A stretch of DNA of 64,000 bases from Rosellinia necatrix (taxonomy: Eukaryota; Ascomycota; Sordariomycetes; Xylariales; Xylariaceae), in NCBI GenBank assembly GCA_021209875.1, contig JAGYVD010000009.1, positions 1,612,001-1,676,000 on the forward strand. Reading direction: 5' to 3'. Of the stretch, positions 35,591 through 47,345 are shown piece by piece; position 1 is the first letter of the stretch, and each line of letters begins with the position of its first letter. The notes beneath the pieces are model-generated. The model was not told the origin of the DNA. It ran no database searches and saw nothing but the letters and a program-made list of their open reading frames with translations. Made by a program: the position numbers and the translations under genes.

Positions 35591-37521
35591 TTAGTCATAG
35601 ATGTCATCGTCACTGCCGATGCCTTCACGATCCTCAAAGTTCATAAATGTATCATCCGAGGCTTCATCCTTCATTATTACCTTCCACGCTTCCTTGACAG
35701 GATCTAACCCTTCATCATTAAAGGCTAAGCCAAGCGAGGGAGATGGGAACTCGAACACAGTGGCGCTGCCTTGTAGGTTTACGAACGGCTGACGAGCGCT
35801 AACTGTCTGCTCGTAGTATAGTTTGTAGAGAGAATCTACCGTAGTTGTTACTGCGTGTAGCAGAGCGGTCAAAGCTGCATTGAGAATGTCCGGGGATCGT
35901 GGCATGGCTTGCATAGTCAAGTACACGATACCTATAAAGTTGTGGTAGGTTAGCAAGATTTCGTTTTACTGCTACCGATCGGCATTGAGAAACTTGGATG
36001 TTGGTGCAATCAGGTTGTCAGAGGTTAAGATTCGTCAAGGCAAAGCTCAGACAATGTAGATAAGTATTCGATATGTTGAATCATCATAACACCATGGAAC
36101 TGGGGTTTGGGGGTAATCAAGATTTGAGACTTACTCTGACCTGAAGGGCACTCCCCGGTTTCACTTGAGTGCAAAAAGGCGTAAACTGGAACGTCCGACT
36201 CTGATGGAGGATTGGCTGAAAGAGAGCCTCGAGGGAAGGCAACCACGACTACAGCTGGTGTCGGGCCCCTTTCTGTCAATGTCTCAAATAATAACTGGAG
36301 CGGTGAGTTAACGACGGCCACGAGCCGTGCGATTGTTTGCGAGGAGGTTGCGCTAGCCTCCTGCGAAGAAATGAGGGCAGTGGTTCGAATTGAAACTTTG
36401 TTTAGCAGCTTGAGAGATATTTCCTCGCCGTGACGACGCTTATCCATAGATACTAGAGTATCAAGCATATATACGCCGCCACCAACTGCTCCAGCACGAC
36501 ATCCTACCTGGGCGATCTCTGAAATCCCCCCCCACTTGGGATACACGGCGCAGAAGCCAGGTCCGAAGAGCCCTATGGAGGTAAGATGCCGGTGAATGGT
36601 GGCAAGGCCGTTCTTCACGGTAATATTTCCATCCAGGGTAAGAGTTAGGGCAAGGATATAGTTCTGAAGATTGTCATCAAGCTTAAAGTTGTCAATGAGG
36701 TACTCAGAGAGCGGGGTGTTAGCTTTTTCTTGCCAGAAGGGCTTTTGCTCGTCTGAATCATAGTCAATCACAAATTTGAGAAACTTCATCAGGACGCGCT
36801 TGGACCTAGCCGGAATAGACCTCGCGGCGAAGACATCCTCGCGGCTACTAGGTATGCGTGCCAATGTTGCATTGGAGACGGAATCCGTAGTATTGTAGAC
36901 AAAGAAGGAGCCCACGGCTAGAAACTCAACCTGCCGGTATGCTTTTGACGAGACGAGCTGCGAGAGTAGCCTCGACTTTGTATGAATAATTTGGGGGGCC
37001 AGGGCGAGAGAATATGCTCTGGGAAAAGATAGCCCTTCTGCCTCGGCGTTGGGGTGTTTCCACAAATACGCATTGCGGAAGATATCAGACTCTTGCGCAG
37101 GCAATGTATCGGCTTTTGCATGTTCGTCTTTGGTCACCCGTTTGGGGTCATCAGAGTTGTGTCCAGTACCATCGCCTGTGCCGGTAACGACCCCGTCGAG
37201 GTCAGTTTGCGATGCAGCGTCATCGCGCAGGTGCTGTGCGACCCCAGCACCGGCGTGAGCAAGGGCCCAAACATCGGCCTCCTCAAGACTTAGTGCGGCT
37301 TCATGTCCGCCATAGAAGTTGTTCGGGTCGACATGAAGAATGCGCTTCTTTGACCGTGACAGGGCGCTTTATCGTGGGAGCATGCTGGGTTAGTTAGATC
37401 AACGGTACCAACATGACAAGGAAACGAGATAGTTACAGGGTGCTTACAGAGCAAGTAGGGATTGCGACAGACCTGTGCCACAGATGACAGCGTCCCAGGT
37501 CTCTTCACTGAGCGATTCCAT
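35591..37521 (-). CDS. MRS6: Rab geranylgeranyl transferase escort protein (REP)
   Basis: Three exons: 37521-37448, 37366-36135 and 35931-35591, giving 548 aa. REP binds newly made Rab GTPases and presents them to geranylgeranyl transferase II, then delivers the prenylated Rab to membranes. It belongs to the RabGDI/REP superfamily. The start reads MESLSEETWDAVICGTGLSQSLLALALSRSKKR, containing the GDI family's dinucleotide-like GTGLSQS element. VDPNNFYGGHEA follows. The body carries PKWGGISEIAQVGCRAGAVGGGVYML, the conserved GDI region. Intron 1 is 81 nt and intron 2 is 203 nt, with a perfect GTAAGT donor. The second join (SGQS|IVYLTMQA) is in frame. The C-terminus is acidic. The 3' end converges with REC8, and the 5' end faces SEC2 across 4 kb. 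Confidence 0.9.
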
Positions 37522-40500
37522 TGCTAAGAAGATTGAGAGGCGTCAAGTTGATGGGAGAGCGGAGTTTTATTTTGTTGGGCGGAAGGAATCATAAGGTGGG
37601 TACATTCAGGGCCGAAGTTGATCCAACCAGCTAGCTGCGTGCTTACTACCTGTGTGCTTCGCAGAGGTACGTACTGAATAAACGGAGCTGGTTAATCCCC
37701 GGTTAAGGCATGCTATGCACGGACCAACAGCCTTCCCTCTCTCCCTTGAAAATTGATTTGCGAAGGTGCTCACATCTGTTTTTCTCTTCTTTACAAACCA
37801 CCGCTTTGCCAAGCTGGCACTTTTGCTGTTTGTCACTTCCACAGCAGTGCCGGCGACTTGTTACCTTTCAGTAGGTTTCTTGTTCTGTGAAGCGGGAGAC
37901 AAAAATTTCGTCCCGTATCTACTGTCCTAGATTCTCGCAGCCTGATAGGATGGTTCGAAGGGTTGATACATCTTTGCTGCCTTAGGTTGTACGATAAAAT
38001 TTGCTATCGTTCTTGGTGAACCCCTTACAAGCCTCGCTGTTGTTCCGGGCTGTACGGCATGCTACGCTAAATGGTTAGGTTCAATGGAGCCGTACATATA
38101 AGTCAGGTGGTACAATCTTGATGTATTTATTTATTTATTTATTTATGCTCAGTATGCGTAAAGCTATCACATGGAAACTATCCTTGCCTACCTTGCCTAC
38201 CCCCTATTACACGCGATACTAACTACAAGGTGAGGCCAATTATTTTGTGTGCATACCTAGGTAGGTATCTTCTATACTAATTGATCTATAATTTCCTTGA
38301 CTTCTATTCAACACCCTATAACCTAAGCATAGCGAACTCGTAGCTAGGAACCCATTGGTCGCTAATCCCCCGGAAGAATTCAATTTGCAAAAGCTATTGG
38401 AAGATAAAGACTCAGAGTGGCTATAGCCCAAGGCTTACCTTAGCTGCGGCGTAAGTTAACCGCCTTGGGATGCTGTAATATGCACGACAACAGCGTCAGA
38501 TTGAAGCTGCCTAAAATATCCTCCCCGCTGCGGACGGATGTTTTAGAGCCTCTGGGGCTGGCTATGGTTATACACTACATAGTAGGAGTGACATGGGAGG
38601 GTTTCTGAGACATGTATCAAGAGAATGCTTGATTACTATGTTACAGCACCTGACAATCTGGGACAACATGTTCCTATCAGGCGATTTACTACTCCTATGT
38701 CCTTACTAACATAATAGGGAGATATGCCGACATCACCAAAATGGGGTGTGTACTGTACTCATCATGACATGCACATAGGTGGTTGATAGGAAGCTTATAC
38801 CTATACACCAGAGCAATGAGGTTTGTGGTAGTGTAAACACAATGCCTGCTCTGGGGTTCGGATCACGCGGGATCTCAGTAGCCACTATCACCTCGCTTCT
38901 GTACCCTTGCTGTCGTTATCATACAGCTCGGTTTAGGTAGGTAGCACATAATATAAGCAGGCTAAGTGAAAAGACCATACTTCACAGGTGGAAAGATTGA
39001 AGGATTGAAACCTAAGAATAGCTGAGCATTCTGCAACGTGGGGTTGAAAGTGGACTAAGTGTCTGAAGACTCCTTCAATCAAATGCATAACCAAGCCAAT
39101 GCTGTAGGTACCAGTGCACTAGTCATCTGTATTGTTGGGCGCTTGCGGTCCCCTATCGCAAAGCGGCAAGGATTCTCTGGTTGCCTTCAGGGTATCTCCA
39201 CTTATAAATGAGATCTGACCCAGGATTGGCATACACATACATACACTAGATAGTGTGCCTGGTTTCTGATGCAATACGAGCACGGTAACATTCTCTTCAA
39301 ACTGCGACATATACCACCTAGATAGGTCCCTACATGCACGCCGATGTCAATCAGAAAAGAGAGGGGATAAGAGTAACCGCATATCACCTACACTACTGTA
39401 CTGTTGGCATTCGAACATACGGCTGGCTTCGTGTACTAACTACTAGGTACCTGCCTGTAATTTATTCTCCAGTGGGAATTGTGGCAGTGACAGTAGTGTA
39501 GAGAGACAGGGTCAAGGGCCATGCATCTGCAAGCTGTGTAAGTGATTTGCAGGGGATTTAAATGCCTAAGAGAGGTTCTAAAGCTAACCTGAATAGGAAT
39601 GACAAGATAAATACCTGTGTTCTACTATATATTATTCCAAGTTGAAGTTGAATACATAAGTGTGTTTGAGCCGTTATGCTGGGCACCTATTCTATGGCTC
39701 CAAGCTCTGGAGTGGCAAGATACCTACTGGAAGAAAAACGCCAACGAACTGATCTAGTTATGTACGTGTGCCCAGCCTGTTCGTGTTAGCGAGAGCGCTC
39801 CCCCACCCATTGGCTGGTTGCTGTTTTCGTGCTTGGCTTGGAGTCTAATTTAGGATGCGGTAGGTTGCTATTGCCAAAAAGAGAATGGCTTTTAATTGTA
39901 AAGCGATAGTTGTGGAGATGACCAGCAACTTTTCCAAGATTGGCTGCTATATGACGACATCCACACATGATGGGATTTGTGCGAGCCATTTTGCCTTGTT
40001 TGAAGCTATATCCCAGTTCTCCACTGACTACTCGACCAGGTATGGGGTAGAATATTCACAAGTGCAAGCGAGAAGCGAGAAACCTCGGGTTGGTATCTGT
40101 GCATCAAGATAAGTAAGGCACGTAAACGTCCATCTATATCCATCTATACCTACTCGGGCAGTATGGTGACCTTGGACTTGGTACGCTAGCTGGAACGGGA
40201 TATTCAAGGACCTATCTAGCAAGCAGCCGTCGATTTCAAAGGCTATTATTATGAGGCCAATTATCTCATTCCTCCCCTTTATGGTAAAATTTCCTTTTGA
40301 GGGGTTGCCCATTTTACCACCACGGTATGGTCCACCCGGGCCAGCTGGATGCCTCTTTATTTTGCATACATAGTGCGTATGTCGCGGACTGGTGGCATGC
40401 CTAGGAAGGTTAGGCCCATTAAATGAAGAAAAAACCACAAGTTCTGTGTTCTTTGGTTGGAGCTGCATGCAGATGCAGGTATGATGAACTGAGGTATGGG

Positions 40501-41554
40501 GTATGTAGTGTCGTGTCCTGCTGCAGGCTGCTATCTTTGTTGGCCAGGAGAATGAATGGCTTTGTGCCTGGCACGGAATAGGCATTTGTTTGCAAGACCT
40601 GTGAGGTATTTCTTCAATGCGCCTGCAAGTTCGGGTGGTCAGTACGGTAGCACTGCATCTATCTGACCTTTTGGCGCCCCTGTCCAACTCATCCTTCGAC
40701 AGCGCCCAGGCCCGGTCTCATTGGGCGGCCTGCTGACCCCACTCAGACCAGCGCGGCAAGGAAGCTCTTGCTCTTCTACCCAACAGTTCGACCCCATCCC
40801 GGTCCGCTCATTCATCTCTTACATATTGCCGCTCTGCGCTATACACCACGCACACCACTCCGTGTATTCACACTTCGCTTCGAGTTGATGTTCATGCTGC
40901 GCTTCCATCCAGCGCACGCTTAATTACGAGAGGATTGGACCGGCCTGCGTGCAGCCACCAGACGCCGCGCCCTCTGGGTTATTGCGCTGCGAGAGACGGA
41001 CAGCTGCCGCCGGATATTGCACCCATCGAAGGCTGCCCAAAGACCAGCCAGCGTCGATGCCGTAACAAGTCTCATCACTATCTACCTCCACCACGCCCGA
41101 CATAATATAGAAACCCGGGCGTTCACCACGCGGGCGTTGCTTTCTCACCTTGCCGATACAGACCCTCAACAACCGCCTCGTCAGGCATTCCGCGCAATCT
41201 CATCTCAAATGTCCTGCCCTTTCTGCTCGGCTTAGTAACCGGTTCTCGCGTCTTATGGGCCGTCCCGGTCCACCAGTCGTCAAGCTGGAATCGTGAGTGT
41301 GGCTGCTCTTGTGCAACATTTACCCCTATCAATTGCCTGCCACTCCATCGGCTGTCCACTGCGTCAAATGATGTTGCTGTTGCGGACGGCCGTGTTGGCA
41401 TGAGTTGCGATTCCAAACTCGACATGGAAACGTATGGCTGCAAGCTGACACCGCATCTCCCAGCTTCACCCATATTGCTGCTTGGTCGCAGCACCGACCA
41501 GCAAGCCCATCTCGCAAGCGAACCTCTATCGCCCATTTTCGATCGCTGTCTAGC
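37522..41554. other. 4-kb intergenic between REP and SEC2
   Basis: No gene is supported. Frames such as a 219-codon minus-strand one at 40028-40687 have no recognisable domain, and their codon use looks random. An ATTT tandem lies at about 38124-38146. The 5' part is AT-rich. The right end (40.9-41.55 kb) is the SEC2 promoter and leader, including pyrimidine-rich stretches. Confidence 0.55.
38124..38146. repeat. (ATTT)n tetranucleotide repeat
   Basis: Five to six ATTT units lie in the REP-SEC2 intergenic region. Confidence 0.85.
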
Positions 41555-43573
41555 ATGAGTCCACCCTCTAGTGCCTCCCCTCGCCCCCGATCACCGGTCA
41601 AATCCCTATCATCGTCCAATGTCTTCGAAACCATGGTTCCGAATGATTCCTCCTCTCTCGCCCCGCCCCAAATCAGACGCATGCCCTCCGCCCAGTCCCT
41701 CATGGAAGATGCAGACCACAGCACGCTCCCCGATCCGAGAGCGAGATCCATGTCTTCCACCGACGCTCCTGCCAACCCCGTGCACCACCCGGACCTAGAC
41801 CAGGAGGTAGCCACGTTAAGCACAAAACTTATCAATGCGATAAACCACCAAACCACTCTCGATGATACACTGTCTGTTACGCGACAGGAACTCGATACCT
41901 CAAGGGACCGGATACGTGAGTTGGAGGCCCTCGTCACAAAACAACAAGAGATCCTGTCGGGGGATGCCTGGGTTCCGCGAAGAACTCTTGAGGCGGAAAG
42001 TAAAAAGTTGGTTGCTCTTGTAACGGAGGAAAAGAATCGACGCGTGGACGTAGAGAAAGAGAAGAAAAAGATTGAACAAGAGCTTGAAACGTTAACCGTA
42101 TCGCTTTTTGAAGAGGCCAATAAGATGGTGATAACGGCAAAAGAAGACGCTAAAAAGGAACAAGAGATCCTGCACCGGAAAAATGAACAACTTAAGGCGC
42201 AATTAGCCGACACGGAGGGCCTCTTAAAGTCGCAACAGGAACAGCTTGCGCAACTCAAGCTCGTCATGGAACAGATGGCAGCAGACCACGACGACCACAG
42301 TGGAACCACACCTTCTTCGCCTGGATTTAGCAAATTCGACCCAAGAGACGACGAGACACAAATTTCCGAAGCCGCTTCACAATCCGGCGTTCTGGAACCA
42401 ATTGCACCCACGTATCCAACCAATCTACCTCACATCGTCCATCCTATTCTACGAACCGATCTCAACTCTTACGAGGATTTCCTTGCTCTCATTAAGACCT
42501 CCAAAAGAATGTCATCCCGTGTCTCGTCGGGGTCATACACCGGCCTCCCCATACTGAACTTTACTGGGAATAGCGCCATTACAACCTCGTCGAGTGCCTC
42601 TTCAGCGTCATTATCTGCCGTTGGGACGCCTACATCTACCACCGTGTCCCCTCAGACCCCTAATACTCCAGCTTCGGCTATTAGCACTGGATCAGCCGTC
42701 TCTTCGACACCTCTACCACCCCTGAAAGAAACAAAATTCTATAAGCGAGTCTTGGCAGAAGACATAGAGCCAACACTCCGTTTGGACATAGCTCCTGGCC
42801 TGTCTTGGCTAGCTCGGCGATCTGTACTCAGCGCTATGACGGAGGGGACTTTGGTCGTGGAACCGATACCTACCAACAGCCCTTTCGCGTCTATCAGCAG
42901 GCCACAGTTTTACCCATGCTCGCTCTGCGGAGAGGCACGAAAAGACGAGCCTCATTTACGTAACCATCGGTTCAGGACTAGCGAATCAGAATCGGCCCAG
43001 CGATACCCCCTTTGCCAGTATTGTCTCACACGTGTCCGCTCTACCTGTGGCTTTCTGGGGTTCCTTCGCATGGTGAAAGATGGGCACTGGCGCGCCGACA
43101 ATGCTGATTCGGAGCGAGCCGCCTGGGAGGAAAGCGTGAGGTTGCGAGACCAGATGTTCTGGAGTCGTATTGGAGGGGGCGTGGTACCGATTCGCGATGG
43201 CCATTTACACCACACCGTGACTGGCGAGAAAATGGCACGCAGTAGTCATGAAGCAGCACAGCCGACTGGAGAAGGTGACGCGACGGGAAAGTCTTCCGGC
43301 ACTTCCAGGGTGTCTACCTCATCGTGTATGACACTCACCTCGGATGAACAGTCAAAAGGGGAGAAGACACCCACTCCAGTACTACCAACTCTAGCGTCTC
43401 GTTCAAATATCGAGACTGTTATGCCACACGAAGGCGATCAACTCCAGACCAATACCACAGAGCCTAGCAGTCGCCTAGGAGACAAAATGGCAGAGCAAGA
43501 AAAAGACCGTAGTCAGGGCCAACGGCTATCGCTCACAATTCCTGGAGCGTTCGGTGATGAAACTTTGGTATAA
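41555..43573 (+). CDS. SEC2: Rab guanine nucleotide exchange factor SEC2
   Basis: Single exon, 672 aa from the ATG at 41555. It activates the secretory-vesicle Rab Sec4 in the exocytic pathway. The N-terminus is a disordered Ser/Pro segment. A long coiled coil (about residues 75-245; EVATLSTKLINAINHQTTLDD through LKSQQEQLAQLKLVMEQM) is the catalytic Sec2 domain, with the family's SLFEEANKMV motif. Downstream, KFYKRVLAEDIEPTLRLDIAPGLSW is characteristic of fungal Sec2-type proteins. A Cys-rich segment (YPCSLCGEARKDE ... LCQYCLTRVR) may bind metal. The C-terminus is low-complexity. The frame is open upstream of the ATG but only through non-ATG codons, so the start is well placed. Confidence 0.92.
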   Translation: MSPPSSASPRPRSPVKSLSSSNVFETMVPNDSSSLAPPQIRRMPSAQSLMEDADHSTLPDPRARSMSSTDAPANPVHHPDLDQEVATLSTKLINAINHQTTLDDTLSVTRQELDTSRDRIRELEALVTKQQEILSGDAWVPRRTLEAESKKLVALVTEEKNRRVDVEKEKKKIEQELETLTVSLFEEANKMVITAKEDAKKEQEILHRKNEQLKAQLADTEGLLKSQQEQLAQLKLVMEQMAADHDDHSGTTPSSPGFSKFDPRDDETQISEAASQSGVLEPIAPTYPTNLPHIVHPILRTDLNSYEDFLALIKTSKRMSSRVSSGSYTGLPILNFTGNSAITTSSSASSASLSAVGTPTSTTVSPQTPNTPASAISTGSAVSSTPLPPLKETKFYKRVLAEDIEPTLRLDIAPGLSWLARRSVLSAMTEGTLVVEPIPTNSPFASISRPQFYPCSLCGEARKDEPHLRNHRFRTSESESAQRYPLCQYCLTRVRSTCGFLGFLRMVKDGHWRADNADSERAAWEESVRLRDQMFWSRIGGGVVPIRDGHLHHTVTGEKMARSSHEAAQPTGEGDATGKSSGTSRVSTSSCMTLTSDEQSKGEKTPTPVLPTLASRSNIETVMPHEGDQLQTNTTEPSSRLGDKMAEQEKDRSQGQRLSLTIPGAFGDETLV

Positions 43574-45420
43574 AGCCGATCACCGGCATAATATGCCATC
43601 CATTTACCTCATGAAACACGAATTAGCACTTATACATCATCTTCATGGACATATTTAATTATTGGGCCTGGTCTGGGCCCAGCATCTGTACAATACCGTC
43701 GGCGTGAAGCCATGGAATCGGCGGTTAGGCGCCGAGTTTTTCTTTTATCAGCATTGGTGCATCATGGGGAGAAACGGCGTTTTTTTTTTTCCAAGTTGGG
43801 AAAACATTGGTCTGCTAAACACGGGTGGTGAGACGCATATCGCCGTGCTGTGTCATAGACGGATCTCATACCGGGCTTGCGGAAGGGGGCCTTGGATTTG
43901 CTTTGCTTTGGGGTGTGTGCATTTTGGGTTGTGGCAACTAAACTGCGTGTGGTGGACTTGGTTCGCACTACCTAGGTCCAGCATACAGCCCAATGGTGGC
44001 TTCGTAATGGGAAGGGAAGGAATAACCGAGAAGCTGCTTACCAGCCTATCGGTGCCTTTTGCCTCCTTATTTTAGTCGGTAATGATATGGCGCCTAGCGG
44101 TGATAAAACCGAAGGGTCGCGGTCTGCATTCATTCGTGATCCAGTTGGCGACGTTCTGGAGACTATGTACACTACATGAGCCGCACGCGCATGACTAACC
44201 CAAGCTACGGTTCTGCACTAATGGTCTGACAGTATATCGCAGGTATGGGGTTGTCGATGGGATCGTCGTCTTGAGTCAAGTCCGCCTCGGTGGCTGTCAA
44301 CTAATGCAGCTGCTCGTCTCGTATGGCGACCCGTTCCTATCCATCACGCCATGCCACTCAAAAACATATTACCTAAGTCGTGTATATACGTCGACAATAG
44401 TTTATGCACTCTACACTATACCTAGATATTGCTACCATGGCAATAGGTAATTACAGGGTCGACGAGACAATTCAGGCCCAGGGGCTTTGACTTACAGTAC
44501 CAATATTAGGAGTTGGAAATGGTTTGACCAACATGGCCAAATCGAGACTAATGTGGACCAAATCTAGGCCTGCAAGTGCAATAGTTTTATTTTAGCGTAC
44601 ATGATGACCCAGGCACGCGAAACCCTCTCTTTTCTGTCTCCGGACCCTCTTCTTCGGCCTCGCTCTCTTGCCTTAGGAGGTCGTCGGTCGGTGAGCCGAG
44701 TCGGGCAACCGAGGAAAGGGACAGGCACGAAACGGAATAGGAACATGCTGCCAGATAATGGGAGAAGAGCGTGTGTGTGGTAAGAGGTATTTCTGGACAT
44801 TGTCATGTGTCGCACCCGTGATGGCAGACTGATTCATGTCTTATTTGCCCGTTTGGTTAGGGTTAGAGAAGTAAGTTAGGCCACTTAAGTAACTATATAC
44901 ATGAACAAGAGTCTGGAGACGACATCGGAGTGTGTCCGGGCAAGTTAGGTAAGGTTAGGTAGGTGGACACATGCCCGCCTTGGATAGGGCACACTGGGAA
45001 TAGCTCCCTCCCTATGTCACTATGTGACCTATAGGGTGTCTAGAACAACGGTTGGCAAGACAAGTAAGCTTTCGTTGATTTGGAGGTGGCGGTGGGAAAG
45101 ACATCTCGGGACCGGGACATGCTGGGTGTTGGGCGAGAGCAGGCACCTATGGGAGTGCATGGCTATTCCCGTCTAGATGCCCTCGGCAAGAGGAGAATGG
45201 GGACATGGCTTGGGGCAGGCAATGCAATGTAACAGGAGAACAAGAATAGCAGCACTCTCGCTCTGGGAAGCGGCCCCCAAAACATGCCGAGACACATTTC
45301 CCTGGCGGCAATCGAGGAGGCTGGCGGCGGTAGTGGTGGCGGTCATGCACGTAGTTAGTGTAGTTACCTGAAGTAATTACCTGTATATGTAGGTGTATGT
45401 ATGCATGTGGGAATGTAACC

Positions 45421-45447
45421 CAGGTAGGTAGGTAGGTAGGTAGGTAT
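45421..45447. repeat. (GGTA)n tandem, six units
   Basis: Six consecutive GGTA units lie in intergenic DNA, next to other CATG-rich simple sequence. Confidence 0.9.
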
Positions 45448-45551
45448 GCATGTGTGTATGTAAATGTAAGCTGAGGTGAAATGGTCTTACCCTACCAGGT
45501 ATGCTACCTTACCTAATCTTACGCGTTGCCCAGTAGCATTACGACGATGCA

Positions 45552-45632
45552 TCCTCACCACCTCACCACCCCCTTCACCACCTCACCACCCTCACCACCC
45601 TCATCACCCTCATCACCCTCACCACCATCGTC
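45552..45632. repeat. (CACCCT)n-like array
   Basis: Pyrimidine-rich CACCACCTC/CACCCTCAT units continue for about 80 bases in intergenic DNA. Confidence 0.8.
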
Positions 45633-47035
45633 ATCGGACGGGTGGGACAAGTCGGACGGGGCGTACCGGGCTGCACCAAGCCCGCGTTGGGTCTGGTGCG
45701 TGATGTGACATAAGCCGTAGGGCGAGCCATACACTTGCCATACGAGTAAGATGCGGAGGGATACGGTGCCGTAGCCCTGGGTTTCCTAATGTTGGCCTCT
45801 TGCTTTTTTGTGTTTCCACTTCCTGGTCGCCGCTGCACCGCGCCATGATGGGCGGGGTCGGGCACACACGGCGCTTTCTCTCGACGGCTCGCTGTGGGTT
45901 TTCGTCCCAAAAGCAGGGGGCATGAAAAGTCAATGTCCTCTGCAGCATACACTACATGGCCCAATAAATACCGTCTAGGATATCGTCCAGTCTACGTCGT
46001 AGGTCGCATCTGGGGTGCTCCTGTACCGACGCGGTGTCATGTCATGGCCCGCTTCTCGAAGCTGTCGTGCGAACAAAGATGGTGCTGCTTTCAGGGATCA
46101 TCGTTACGCAGGGCTCTGGTCCCCGACTTTTTTCTCCGACGGTCCCCAGCAGGTGCGACGCTATCTATCTATCTGCTGTAGACTAATCTAGTGTTCGTGC
46201 ATGAGCCCGCCCCTACTTACTCCTGTCAACGAACGCACTTGACATCAGGCACGCCCCGTTCGTTATCGTCAGGTGCTAAAGCAACTCTCCAAGCCTCAAA
46301 ATAAACAAATTGGATGGGAATAAACAATCCGCCACTGTCGAGCACAGTTGTACTGAGTTTTAAATTACACTGGCAATTTGGTCGTCTTGGTGCCTGTACT
46401 ATTTATACCGTTTAGACGTTTCAATGATTGGCACATCCAGTGAAGCTTGATACTACTTATTCCCTAGACTCTGTACAGTAATCTTGGCTCATTCCGAATC
46501 TCAGCGATCAAAAGACCATTAGTCAGAACCTGACAGCGATGATTGGTCGGCTCGGTTGACTCCGGTCGACTCCAGTTGGCTCTGGTCGTTGTGTTGACTG
46601 GGATGGCATTGTGTGTGGAGTGCACCCAGTGCACACAGGGCGGACCAACGTTTAGTTTATAAGTGGCTGGTTCGCGACGGCTTACCTTAACCAAGTACTT
46701 ACATAGTAGGTTAAGCATGGTAGGCCAGGTCAACAGGTATTATGCCTTTCCTGGCTTGCCGACATGCCAGGCCAAGAGTAAGCCAGGATGTATAGACTCC
46801 TGCCCAGGCCCTAGAGGGTCCAGTCCGCATGCTAATACGGTAGTGCAGGTAGTGTAGGTGCTATGCGCTACTTGTACAGCTGCGAAGGCGCAATCCTTCC
46901 GGGCCACGCGCCTGGGTTCCCAAAGGGTTTACAGTACAGGTACAGGAGGGGACCAGATGGAAACCAGAGCGTAGAAACCTACAAGATCGCTCTCGACTGA
47001 AAATTCGATGGATATCTATAACTGTACCCAAGCAT

Positions 47036-47345
47036 GTACCTAGGTAGTAGGTACATACCTACCTACCTAGTGGTAGACAGACACCGTGAAACCGCCTAAC
47101 AACACTCAGTCGTTTACTGGGTACAGTACCTCTTACACCTATGGGTCCATCCATGCTACCTACTTACCTACTTCCATATGCTGGAGATCTAGAACTTGGA
47201 ATGCACTCCCTACTAGGTAAAGGTAGGTAGGTAGGTATAGGGAGGGGGTACCTTATCTGCCCGATCTGCTTTACGTACCTACCTTAACGTATGTTCGGTA
47301 AGTACCTACCTACCAGGTAGGTAGGTAGACCTATGTATTTGTTCA
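47036..47345. repeat. TACC/GGTA repeat cluster
   Basis: Repeated TACCTACC and GGTAGGTA blocks face each other, for example around 47301-47330 where CTACCTACC is followed directly by AGGTAGGTAGG. They could form hairpins. The cluster lies in intergenic DNA. Confidence 0.8.

Noticed and set aside
37606..37842. 78-codon minus-strand frame upstream of the escort protein
   Set aside because: It has no motif and lies in the 5' flank of a clear gene.
40028..40687. 219-codon minus-strand frame in the REP-SEC2 interval
   Set aside because: It shows no domain or family resemblance and has near-random composition with no splice partner.
41329..42423. 364-codon open frame on the minus strand
   Set aside because: It lies antisense to the SEC2 coiled-coil and is explained by the Ser/Cys-rich shadow of the real frame. 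SEC2 is well supported on the plus strand.
44855..44880. Telomere-like TTAGGGTTAG word
   Set aside because: It is a single copy, not an array. A similar single word occurs near 53685. Neither is a telomere.
45421..45447. GGTA tandem considered as a CRISPR-like array
   Set aside because: The units are contiguous 4-mers without spacers. It is a microsatellite in a eukaryotic genome.
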